Shown here in pieces: positions 52,622 to 64,000 of a stretch of DNA of 64,000 bases. Position 1 is the stretch's first letter. The number at the start of each line of letters is the position of its first letter. This DNA is from Archilochus colubris (taxonomy: Eukaryota; Chordata; Aves; Apodiformes; Trochilidae): assembly GCA_023079485.1 (NCBI GenBank), contig CM041085.1, positions 93,569,115 to 93,633,114 of the forward strand. Reading direction: 5' to 3'. The position numbers and the translations under genes are program-made. The notes beneath the pieces were generated by a model. It was not told the DNA's origin. It worked only from the letters and a program-made list of their open reading frames with translations, and did not search any database.

Positions 52622-53300
52622 AGCCCCGGCCGCCGCAGACGGGGCTCGGCCGACCCGGGACCATCTGCAGCCGCGTCCGTGCGGGCTCCCGGGGCGAGCC
52701 GACACCCGCGACTCATTTGTTAAATACACTGTAGCCGGTTCTGTCCTTTGACATTTAAGTGTTTTCTTTTCATGGCTGTCAGCACATATGAAAAGCTGGA
52801 GGCTGGATCATGGTTATTCAGCGGAGATCCGACGTGTTTTGCTTACATACAAAGGCTTTGCCAGGAACATTTGGGCACTGCCTCTGATGTTGCTCTGCAG
52901 CATGTAATTATACCTCGCCTAATGTGGAGCAGCAACACACCTACTTAAAGGCTACAAACTGACTTAATATTGAAGTCAAACAACAGGTAGAAGGGGAACC
53001 AGCAGGGACATTTGACATAATTCTTTCCCATTTACCTTCCCGGACAATCGAGCACAGATATCTATATTTAGTCAAATGTAATCCTGAGGCTGAAATTACA
53101 TTTATAGTTTAGAGAGTGAAAGAACTCATTCCTTAGTAACATGAAGAACCTAGGCTTTCAGAAACATGTAAGATTTTAATTAATAAATCCCCAGAACTTT
53201 GTTTTACTAGCCCCGTGGTAATCGAATCATTTTGTACTCATTTTGTACTCACTGTTAGGAATTTACCTGGGCTCTGGTTGTCTTGAGAGTATTATGAAGG

Positions 53301-53325
53301 AAAAAAAAAAAAAAAAAAAAAAAAA
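53301..53325 (+). repeat. Poly(A) tract, 25 A
   Basis: Uninterrupted A-run in CSMD1 intron 1; no attached retroposed sequence recognised. Confidence 0.9.
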
Positions 53326-54003
53326 GGTGCTGGATTTCTGGAGGTGTTGCCACAGGCGTTCCCTCACCTTTCAGTAAAGTGAGAGGTGGACTGTTTTCCA
53401 CATTGTTACTTCTTATGTAATAAAGTGGAAACAGTTCCTGTGCAATTTTCTGTAACTTTTTAAAGGGGCAAGAAAGAAAACATGTCATTGTTCATTGTGG
53501 TAGACTTGCATTGAGGTGCAGTTCTGTAAATTTCTTTGGACTCCTTTTGTCTGGCTGATGCATCTGGGTGTTTTGGAAAATATTTGGGGTGTTCTACCTT
53601 CTACATTATGCTTTACACATGAAAGGAGATGAGTATGGAGTCACTTAAGGGAACCTCTTTCCCAGAAACTACCCTATCACAGCAGTTATGCTTCAACAAG
53701 ACAGGCAGCACGGTGTTCAGCTTTGCATGTAGAGCCAATTGCTAATTCTGATAGGTTACTGCTAGCAAAAGAAAATATAAAAAAATATTGATTTGCTTGA
53801 AACACAAAACATGTCAGTACCGTTTCCGTAAAAATTCATGCTGCTAGGGAACAACTGGTAGATTTAAGATGAACTTCAACTGAAATGTAAGATAAAAGAC
53901 TTTCTGTTGTGACGTTAGGTCTGTGGACAAGCTATTTTCAGTGTAGGAATATATATTGCTTAATATTTAAAATTGTCCCAGTACATGTTTTCAAGATCAT
54001 TAC

Positions 54004-54060
54004 AGAATAATAGAATTGTTTGGGCTGGAAGGGGTCTTAAATGTTAACTAGTCCCAGTCA
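54004..54060 (-). mobile_element. CR1 3'-end scrap, antisense
   Basis: AGAATAATAGAATTGTTTGG followed by GCTGGAAGGGGTCTTAAATG and ACTAGTCCCAG is the antisense CR1 3' end. It is only about 60 bases long and lies inside CSMD1 intron 1. Confidence 0.8.
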
Positions 54061-55764
54061 TTTTCTGCACTTGTTCAGAGAACCAAAACCAGCACCTTCA
54101 TTGCTACCTAATTGCCTCATGCAAAATGTGCGTAAGCAAGCTTATGCACAGAGGTATCATTCAAATAAATGGAAATAGCAAAGGGAAAACATCTCTGCCC
54201 TTAAATTGAATCCAGATAGTGAAAGGATTCCCACATCTACAGCTTTGGATTTTATTTAAAAAAAAAACAACAAAAACAACCAAAAAACCAACCAAACAAA
54301 AACCCACCTACAAAAAAGCTAACAGAAGAAATAAACCCCAAAAACATTTTATTTACCCTCTGTTTGTTGTTATCACTGTGTCAAAATAAATGTTATGAAT
54401 ACATCACACGATTACCACTATGTTTAAGCCCTATTCCTGTTGGACTGAGAGTGTTTGTCTCTTTTAAAGTCATGTATTTTCTCTTTCTCCAAAGCAGTGT
54501 TTCTTTCTCAAACTGTGAAGCTGGTCTCTCTAGAGAGGCTCCATTCTCTTCCAGAGAGGACTAAAGCAATTCTAAGGAAAATGAGCTGAAAAAAGGGATT
54601 TAAAAAAAACCACCAGGGCTAGGTATTGAACACCTAGGAGCAAAACCAAGTAGTCAATGGATTCTCCCAGCCCAATGAGGAATCAGCCATAGAAAGATGA
54701 AAAAGAGAGTTGCCAGCTCTGTCCACATACTATTTTAATGTAAAGATGTACTTAATTTTTTGTAAGATCTTTTTGTAAATATTTTGTAAAATCTTTCATA
54801 ATTTTATGACAATATATGGATGTGTTTGTATTCTCTATATCAGTTTAACAAAGATTCCCTAAACACTCATTTTAGGCCTTTGAATCCATAGACGAGATTT
54901 GAATTTCCACTGTCAGCCAGAACAGGGTCATCAGTTTCTCTGTGAGAGGACCAGGATAGAGGTGTGAGCACCACAGGACTCTGGTGTGTGTGGAACTGGA
55001 GGTGCCTGGTGTGGGGAGCTGAAGCTGATATAGAAGCCCATGAAGGTGTGAGCATGCATGAACTTCAGGACATATTGAAGTCTGTGAGGGCATTTCAGCA
55101 CCATCTGTCATCTGTATATATAGGAACCATTCTGCAGAATGTTTCCTGTATATTTTACTGGCTGTCACTCCCATGTCCCTTTGTACAGACATGTATGATC
55201 AGGCGTGGGTTTTTTTGGTTTGTTTCAGAGTGGTAGTTGTCTTTTTTTGTCCTGCATACTGCTTTTTCTACATAAACATAGTACCTGGCTCTTCATCTTG
55301 TTATTATTACATGGTAGTGTCACTGTATGCATTGATATATACAAGGTTTTAAAAGACAACTATTGGACTTAGTCTCAGTACCATTTACATTAATGAAAAC
55401 TTGGGCCCCACCAAATCAGAAACAATTTGAAGCTGCAGATATTCTAAACAGAAACCAATACAGCCTAGATTTACTGTGCTCTTTAAAAAGCCTGAAAAAC
55501 CCTAGGAAACACTGATTTCAACTTTTTCAAGTGTCATCTGCACACTGAATGCTGAACTCCTCTTGTAACCTTTCTCCAGAGAATAGCTGTTTAGTAGTAT
55601 ATATAATAGAATAAAACCTAAAATTAATTTAAAGATGTGATTTCATTTTGTTCAAATCTTTATTGAACTTTCACATCTCTTTTACCATGATGATATTATT
55701 CTGCTAGTAAACAGTTGAAACTCAGAACACAGATTTTTGCAGTGTAGTGCCAGGCTGCCTGTAA

Positions 55765-55779
55765 CCAGCAGAGGGATGC
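55765..55779 (+). promoter_or_regulatory. Candidate CTCF site in CSMD1 intron 1
   Basis: CCAGCAGAGGGATGC shares the first eleven core positions of the CTCF motif (CCAGCAGAGGG) but has A where C is usual next. Same orientation as the upstream candidate. Weak evidence on its own. Confidence 0.25.
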
Positions 55780-56930
55780 ACTGTGGAAAGGGGAATTGCT
55801 GGTTTCACTGTACAAATCACTGAAGCAGTAGCATAAGTATTAGGCATGATCTCTAATAACACTTGAGTACAATAGGATATAAATAAGGGTCAATAAATAA
55901 GAATCTGGCCTCTCGTACTCCATAGGGCTGCAAAATTAGACTGAGCTAAACTGTATGTTCTTCCAATTTCTGCAGTGAACAAAGAATAATATGGAAATTC
56001 TCTTAATGTGTATGAATCACTTTCTTTTTCTTAGATGTTTTACTTTTCTATGTCAGTTGCAATTTCCTTTAAACCAGTTTTATCAACCAGTAACTTGTGA
56101 AATATGGAAAAATGCTATTAATGCCTGAGGAAAACTGTGGGATCTTACTTTGTCCTCACATATCTTTGTTCTGGCTAGATGAAAGACTTGACTCCACTAT
56201 AGGACGTTTCTATTGCATTTAAGAAGATGCACACTATATTTTTAATAAGCATTCCTCAACAGAACAACTGCTCAAAAAAAATTACTTGCATTATTGTTAG
56301 TGTTAAATTGACACACAAAGGCAACATTTATGAGCTGCCTGCATTTAGTAATTGAATGGTAAACGGAGGCATGCAAGCACTAAAACCTCTTACAAGAGTA
56401 ATACTGCATCTTATTGCCAATAACAAGTCATGCTCAGAGACAATAACTTTTTCTGCACTTCATACTTATATGAAAAAAAAGACAATAAAATTACAACAGT
56501 TTGCTTCCATTCTTATGTGAAGGGCATATTCAATTAAAAGGGCAAAGCAAGATTAAGTTGCTGTTGTATTGGTGATGATTAACCAGAATTCTTTGATTAA
56601 TCAGAATATCATCAATGATTTTCTTTTAGCAAAAGATGAGCAAGGAAGTCACAATTTCTTGCAATTACAGTAATGCATCAATTTCCAGCATAAAAATTAA
56701 TCATGGTATGTTACAGCTTTATAATTATTAAATTATGCATTTTAACAATGCATTCATGCATATTCCACCTCTCACAACTTCATTTTTTGAGTCATCACTG
56801 CCAAGGTAACTTCATACAGTTGTGAGGGCCCTGTTCCACTGTAGTAGAAACAGAACTTTTTGGTTATTTCAGAAGTAGCTGATGGACCAGTTTTGAAAAG
56901 ATTGCTCTTCTGAATAAGGAAGACATCTGG

Positions 56931-56940
56931 GTATATACAA

Positions 56941-56981
<41 letters not shown>

Positions 56982-56996
56982 TATATATATATATTT
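56931..56996 (+). repeat. Compound microsatellite (AT)n(AC)n(AT)n
   Basis: An alternating purine-pyrimidine run with AT blocks on both sides of about eight AC units, in CSMD1 intron 1. The two AT blocks can pair with each other. Confidence 0.9.
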
Positions 56997-59900
56997 ACGC
57001 TATACTGCAGCTGAGTAGTGGACCCAGACCCTGTTTAGTTTAAGCTCATGGCTAAGAGTGTCTGACAATGTTTACATCCATGACTCAAAAAAAAAAGAAC
57101 ACTCAATGAATCTGAGCGATCAACCTTAATAGTATTAAAATATTTACATATTTTTATTGAAGTAAAATCACTACAACTGGTACCTCTGATATCTCCAAGC
57201 ATGGTTTTATTTGACCTCTACCTTCCTTCTTCTTTTTTTCCTCTGTTTTTTTCTTTAAAGAAATTGTGAAGGACAATTAACAGAGAAACCTAGTATCATT
57301 TTAGTCTTCAGATGGTTTATGTCTCTCTTACAGTATCCCATGGATACTGAAGTACAGAATCATGTTCCGTATTCATGCCTCTGTTTTACAGTGGCTTTCC
57401 AAAAGAAACGTTTGCAGCACTGCAGCTGACACAGAGCTGAATAAATAATAATGAATAAAACTTTGTGTGCAATGTTTGTTTTGCAAACTTGCATAAAATA
57501 TGGTCAGCATTTTAGGATTACATTTTCAGCACTTGCTTCGTGCCTTATTCTTGATTTCAAGGCAATGACTTTTTTGTGCAGTTTTGCCAAACATGAAGTT
57601 TTTCTTTTCTGAAAGTTTTCAGTTTTTTTCTATAAAGAGCTACTTCCAAAGCTATATTGGAGTGTTCTTATTGAAATGTTCTTACAATTCTGCTGTTTGC
57701 AGCAAACCCTTGACATTTGACAGAGAGCAAATCTGGGGCTAGGGATATATGTTGTCCTCATCTTATCACTTGTAGATCAAATGTAGCGATGAGACAATGC
57801 TTTATAAATCGTTGTTTACTTCCTTTGACCTGAATTACTCATCGTATTGTGTTCTCATGCAAAACCCAAGAGGATACAAATATTCAAACTTAGATTTTGC
57901 TTACACTGGTGCTGAAACACCAGCATTGTACAGTGCACTGGCAACAAGGGTGAAGCCAACCTTGCTCTGTATTTGAAGCTCAGGTCCCTCACACCGGAGG
58001 ACCACAAACCAGACATTTTTAAAATAGCAGCCCAGCTGTAGCTTGTCTCTAAGGCATCTTCACTGCATTTGCAATGCCTGCTGCTGAAATAAACAGAGGA
58101 GTTGGAATCACTTTGCTCAGTGGTCCCAAAGTACATGAACAAGAGGCCTTGGGCACTGTGCTTCAGCTGGAGCTTTCCTTATATGAGAGCATCAGGGTTC
58201 AGTCTGAACTCACAGTGGGTATAACATGGACTCAGCTACAGCCTGGGACCCACATGAGAGTCCCAGTGTGTAACACATCTGGAGCTGCAAGGAACAGGGA
58301 AGTGATTTTTTCAGGAAGCTGCTGATGGTGGGAAACAAGAGGCTAGATAACAGGGATACACATTTGTGGAATCTGTCTTGCCCTGAAGCTTAGAAAAAAA
58401 AATGTAAGGACTGTGGGGCTAAAGAAAAAAGGAAAGAAAGACCAGTGCTTCTTGCACAACAGTGAAGCTTTTTAAAAGGACATTTTGACAAAATAGTCGT
58501 TAAAAAGCAAACTGCTTAATTTATTTTTAGACTAATTTATATACTTCTGGTTGTGAAACAAATGGTCATGACAAATCACACTGCTCTCACTAGTGTCTGT
58601 GGGATATCAATGCAGAATCTGACTGCTTCCAAGTGACTAAGTACACTATTTTAGCTTTGCCCTAGCAGCTAGATTTTCCACTGGTATCCTGCTGATGTTT
58701 CTTATAATACATAGCTTGAGTCATACCAACCATTTTTGGGGGCAAAGCTGTTTTATAATTCACTTTCACAACCTCAGCACAATCAAGCAACTGCTAATAA
58801 CACAATCGGTGACACTCTGCCTTTGTAGAGATCTCTCTTGAGAAATTAAATTGATTTTCTTTATCTTAGCCCATAAATAGCTCCCATTCACACACTGACC
58901 CATTGTTTTTCATGTCTCTAGAACTAAAGAATGTAGTATTACTAGATTTTACAAAATCAGCAGTGACAGCAGTGGTAGCATTTTAATAATGACCTATATA
59001 CAACAATTTCTGTCTTGTTTTCTTATGAAACCTATATAGGAGAGGCTTTATCATGGTATGTAGTTAATATAAATGCAAATGCTGCAATTTTTCTTTGTTC
59101 CAGGTGCATGATATAGTTAACTTGAAACAAATCTGCCAGTTTCTAGAGAAAAAGCATTTTGCTCTGCAGAAGTAGGCATGTTGGACATAGACTGTAGCAG
59201 TCAGCTGAACAGCTTGGATTGCTGTATGTCACATTCTGACCAGTGAGGACCTGATCCAGAAGTTGAGGAGCTCACAGGAAAAAAACCCCAACAAATTCAT
59301 TAACTTCAATGGACTTTGAATCTGGCCTTTATTGAAGTCACATAACACCCAGTTCGTATCACACACATTAAAGTTTGGATGCTGGAACATATCTACTAAC
59401 AATAAAGAAGGTTCAAACTCTTAGGTATTATTAATGTGAAATTTTATGCACACGATCACAGAAATGCTGTTTATATTCAAGATACATGATGTCTCATATT
59501 TTTTGACCTATCTAAAGTATATCTCACTTTGCTGGCTTTTGCTGGTTATGTAATTTATTTGGTTCTGCAGAGGGATTAACCTCTAATTGCTTTCTTTAGC
59601 AACATTTAATAAACAGACTGATAGCATGGAGATCATCTATGGAAACAGCAAAGAAGGATTTCTTCAACTCATGTTGCCATGACAATTTAGATTTTTCCGA
59701 TCAACTCTTGAGAAGCTCCAAAGTCATTTCTTTAAAGCAATGAATCAGAGAATATTTTGGAAATTGAAGTTACTCTCTTTTTTTCAGATTAGTATCATTT
59801 AACACAGTGAGGGGCCTGACCCAAAAGATTTTAAAAATCTACAAACAAGAACTATTGCAAAAAATGGAATGTGAATCTCTCTTCATGCATCTCCAGTGAT

Positions 59901-62900
59901 TTACATGGGCAGAGAAGCTGACTTCAGATACATTGTCAAATTTTATCAAATTTTGTACCAAATTTTGTTTGTTAACTATATGATAATAATAAATAGTCAC
60001 CATAAATCCAATCACAAATAATGAAAAGTGAAGAGGCCAGCTTACAGTTGTCATTTTGGTCTTCATGACAATAATTTATCTTGTAGCTATTTTGAGGAAA
60101 TTAGATTACAGAAGTATTATACAACAAAGAAGTACTAATCATTTTATTTTTGTTACAGTTCCAATTATAAATTTACTTCAGTGAATGAGGAATAAAATCA
60201 AAAGGCTGTTGTCTGCATATTTAACTTGCTATCCAAGATATTTCCCGTTTACAATGTTATTACTAATCAAACTGAACTACCCCCTTTTGATTTGTTTTAA
60301 ATGAAATGAAATGGAAAAATATTTCAAACTAGCCCAAATTGCTTTATTTAATGCTTAAGAAATAAATTACTGGCTTAAAGAGGTATTCTTTAGTTTGCTG
60401 TTAGAAGTGAAGGAAACATGGTAAACAAAAAGAAGATAACGTGAAGTGCTGTTTCTGCTGGGAAAATAAGTTTCTTCTTCTGTATAGAAGACAAGAAAAG
60501 TAGCTCAGTAATGGGTTTCTTTTAAAAATGTTCCTGGCAGATGATGGCTACTGAGTTGGTGTAGTTTGTTTACTGCTTTGCAATGGATTTAAGATGAGTC
60601 ATATCACATTAGAAGGAAAAGTGAGACGTTGTTTTGTCAAAGTGAATTCAGCTTTCCTTTTTTTTCATGTGTACTTAAATTATTAGTTCTCTTTAAACAG
60701 AGGCAATTAATTGATTTTGGTTTTAGTGTTTCTTCTTGTTGCATCCATAAATCCAAGTGCCTGTTGCTAGAAATGGTAAGTCCAGACCTATAATTTCTGT
60801 ATACTGAATCAGGTGACTGAGCTGGAGTCTCCTATCAGTTAGTCTTGTAAATCTTCTTCAAAGTACTACACATTTTATTGTCATGTCAGTTTGGAGCCCA
60901 AAAATTTCAGCCTCTACAAACATGGTGGTTTTTTGCAAGCCTTTCTGTCTCCTTGCCTTCAGTGTGAAAGCTGACTGAGTAAGGAATACTGGATGGATCC
61001 TCAAGATTTTAATTTGTAGCGAAATCTTTGCTTCTGTCTTATTTTCTTACTGACTTTCTAAGTCCCCTTTTGTCTCAGTGCATCCACAGTGTTAAGGTAA
61101 AGTGGTACTTTATGTGTGAATATTTGATTTAAAAAAAAAAAACACTGATTTGTGGATGAAATACACTTACAATACATCAGGTCATAGACATTCAGCATGA
61201 AAAACAGCCTTCTTTTTCCAGAATGCATGATGGAAGAGGAGATCCATTTATTGAATAAAATAAGATGTGCATACTGAATGAGGAAAGCATCTGACTGAAC
61301 TCATTTTACCTGCAAAACAAGTTTTAGTATCAAGTTCAAGGATGCTGGGAAGGGGACAGAAGGCACTGTTTATTGTTGAGAGCCTAGATTTTTAGGAGTG
61401 CCAAATATCTGCAATTCCCACAGTCATAAAGAGAATAATACAAATATCCACATTTTAACATCAAGTAATTTGTATTATACTTTTACACTTGAGAATCATC
61501 ACAATCTGAGCATAATATAATTCTGAAAAGAGAATGGATGGACAATAATATTTAGCATTTACTACTGCCGTGTCCCAGATAATATCTGAATTAAGCAAAG
61601 ATTCCAAATCTACAATTGTTGTGTTATTTTTTTTTTTAAGAGAGATTCCTCAAGGGAAGTTGTTGTTTGTTTTTCTTTAAAACTTTGTGCTTAAGTGATT
61701 CTGTTTATAGAAAGAACCCCTGGATCTGATTTACCCTGGAACAAAATGTTTGTAATTACAAAGCAAACATTAAAAGCAGCAGCAAATCAGAATTTGGAGA
61801 GAAGCCAACTCATAGACAACTGGCTATATTGGATAATGGAGGCTGTTGTCCTGGCCCAGAATTAAAAACAATCAGTTCCACCTCCACTTTATTTGCTCTT
61901 TGAGTATTCATCATTTTTACATTTATTTTACACTGATGGTAACTAATTGCAGTTCCTTGGGGCTCCATTTTTCTTTCTAAGAAACAAGCTGTTTGTAAAT
62001 GGGTGAGGAAAGCTGTGGTGGAAAAAAAATGGGATTTACCCACTTTCACCACTGTAGAGTAGGCACCAGACTTCTTCTGATTTTATTGTGCATTGCTCTG
62101 CAGACCATATATGCAGAATGGATAAATTTACACATGTTTTGAATGTGTTTTGTCACATAGCACTTGTACTTTCATGTGCGGTTTTATAGAGCAGAAGCAC
62201 TTTGTCAATTGTCTCAGCAGCAGCTTGCTTCTCAGATCTACTCAGCCACATTGCTGTTGTTTAGGTACTATACCAAAAGAATGATGTGTATGAGGATCAG
62301 GTCCCCTGGCAGGAAAAAATCAATTAAAAAAAGAAACCACTCTTTGACGCTAGAAAGATAATGTACTGCCCACTCTGAAAGTATCAGCAGTTGTGGTGAC
62401 AGAGACTGTGCCAGGTGAGGGATGGGCATTCAGCACAGGAGGCAGCATAGGCAGCTGATGAAAGTCATTCTTACATTTCATTGACACACTCTCCAATAGT
62501 ACCACTACGGAAGATAAGCTATCTCAAAAAAGAAAGTCCATGTGAAAGAGCATGACAGCACGTAATGGGGATTTCAGTCAGGGCTGGTGTGTTTTTTAAA
62601 ATCAATCCATACGCTCATCATTTACCCTCTTTCACTCAATTATTTCCTAGGATATTTTGTCTATTTTTATATTTATTCTTTCAATGAAAGTTCATTAGGC
62701 AATGGCATGTGTATTGTGTGATTTATTAATTTGCTTTATGGTCAGTCCTAGAGGATAGGGACCCATCATACAAAGGGTTACATGAACACAGAGAAAATGA
62801 AATGGACAATATGGACAACATTGTGAAAGGAAATCTGTGGAATGTAATTTTCCTGCATGACCAGAATCAAGCAGAAAGCCTCATCTTCAGCAGCTTAGCT

Positions 62901-64000
62901 CACAGCAACTTCGTGGTGCTATCCTGCATGTTACAGGGGTCCTAGCCCAGATTAGTTCATGCACATCCATCAGTAAGCATTCAAATTTCTTTCTGATCTC
63001 CACTGCTGGTATTTGTCTTACTGAAGAACAATGAATAATCACCTTCCATTTTTGTCTCCAGTAACCCAGGCATACTGGTGTAGTCTGAGCAGAACTGGTA
63101 ATACAAGTCAAAATTTCTGCTGGTAAGTGCCCTCAGTGAAAGCCCTGGTGGCATGAATGTGCTTGTTGGATGTGGTCTGATAAACAGCAACCAGTTCCTC
63201 ATGGGCACTGCAGTTTGTTTGCTGAGCTGTTACTCAGGCTTTATGCTGACGTCCAGAAAAAAAGGGCTTTTATCTCTCATAGGGCTGGCACAGCTTTCCC
63301 CTCACTGTTTCTTTAAAATTTTGCTTTTGCAAACCTTATCTTTCTTGGTCCAGTCACTCTATAATTTCCTCCTCTGCTGAAGGAGTATAAGGAACCTTTT
63401 TTATGCTTCAGAGTAACTGTTTAACATTCCCATGAAGGAGAGCACCCAGGGTCTCACCTGTGACAACTCCTGCACTGGGAGGGGAGCAACCAGGAGAAAG
63501 GCTGAAGATGGGCACAGGGCACTCTTGAGAGCTGATGAACTAAGGCAGGGACGTAAGTTGTGCCCACATTTTGTGCAAGTCCCATGACTTTGGTTAAATT
63601 TAAGTCTTCACATATTTAAAAATGCAAAAAGTGTCACATCAAATCAGACCAAAATAACCTCTCTCTGACAATGGCCATTAGCAAATGCATGGAAAAAACT
63701 TGCAGGAAACAAGATATAGACAGCCTTATAGCTTAGCAGCCTCTAGCCAGTTTAGGGAACTCTTAGCCAGAGGTTGCATCTATGTTCCACATCCACCAAC
63801 AAATTTAACCTTCATGAGTCTGTTCCTGAACTTATTCACAATTCAGATTACCAAACCATTTTGTGACAATCTGTTTTACAGTTTAATTCCTGCTGTGCAA
63901 AAAAGCACTGTATTTTGCTTATTTTGAAGCTTCTACCTGCTCATTTCCCTGAGCACTCCCAGCCCTTCAGAAATACTTCAGCCTGCACAGAATTTTGCAT

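Larger units (their letters stand above)
49930..52730. promoter_or_regulatory. CSMD1: CpG island spanning the CSMD1 promoter, exon 1 and start of intron 1
   Basis: A block of about 2.8 kb rich in G, C and CpG stands out sharply from AT-rich flanks. CSMD1 exon 1 lies near its middle. It contains GC boxes (for example GGGGCGG at 50223-50229 and GGGCGGG at 50541-50547), a polypyrimidine tract at about 50372-50415 and no convincing TATA box near the expected start site. This fits a broad CpG-island promoter. Open frames in all six phases across it (up to 273 codons on the minus strand) are expected from the scarcity of stops in GC-rich DNA and are not called as genes. Confidence 0.9.
50886..64000 (+). 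other. CSMD1: CSMD1 intron 1 (5' part, runs off the window)
   Basis: Begins with GTAAGA at 50886. The first 1.8 kb is still CpG island. From about 52.75 kb it is AT-rich with no open frame resembling a CUB domain, which exon 2 should encode. It contains a CR1 scrap (about 54.0 kb), A-rich tracts at 53301-53325 and about 54258-54305, an AT/AC microsatellite near 56.95 kb and a CTCF-like motif at 55765. I see no other supportable feature from 57.0 to 64.0 kb. Very long early introns are typical of this gene. Confidence 0.8.

Noticed and set aside
51966..52751. 261-codon plus-strand frame after exon 1, with overlapping frames of 207 and 174 codons
   Set aside because: Several long frames overlap in different phases of the same GC-rich DNA, which is the signature of low stop density rather than coding.
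1..64000. CRISPR array, operon, phage or a new defence-type system
   Set aside because: No spaced direct repeats of CRISPR type, no clustered long ORFs and no bacterial signals. The DNA is avian nuclear sequence.

Overview
The window is vertebrate nuclear DNA, almost certainly from a bird. The main reason is the repeats. Two chicken-repeat-1 (CR1) LINE copies, at 7.66 and 25.95 kb, end in tandem ATTCTATG units, which is the typical avian CR1 3' end. More decayed CR1 pieces occur on both strands. There is no sign of bacterial gene organisation: most open frames are under 100 codons and sit in AT-rich, stop-laden DNA.

Layout: positions 1 to about 49.9 kb are a gene-poor, AT-rich flank with no exon I can support. 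It holds CR1 pieces, two old L2-like reverse-transcriptase relics (21.3 and 42.2 kb), an old CR1 relic of the kind seen in turtles and crocodilians (30.5 kb), a probable ERVL-type LTR (15.4 kb), a 338-bp element with LTR-like ends and a tRNA-like stretch (38.2 kb), a diverged 173-bp tandem duplication (19.8 kb), and several microsatellites. At about 49.9-52.7 kb there is a strong CpG island. Inside it, at 50819-50885 on the + strand, is a short signal-peptide exon (MTAWRKFKSLL...LTAAQ) followed by a good splice donor. I identify this as coding exon 1 of CSMD1 (CUB and Sushi multiple domains 1), a very large brain-expressed membrane protein. From 50886 to the window end is its first intron. No CUB or Sushi exon is visible, so intron 1 is at least 13.1 kb here.

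The window is therefore the promoter, first coding exon and upstream desert of one giant gene. Regulatory candidates near it are GC boxes, two upstream ORFs in the predicted leader, a CTCF-like motif 1.8 kb upstream, GC-rich tandem repeats and a GT/GA microsatellite. I found no tRNA or rRNA gene, CRISPR array, operon or new multi-gene system. The most interesting material is the CSMD1 leader, the 338-bp element, and the old LINE relics that still read as protein.
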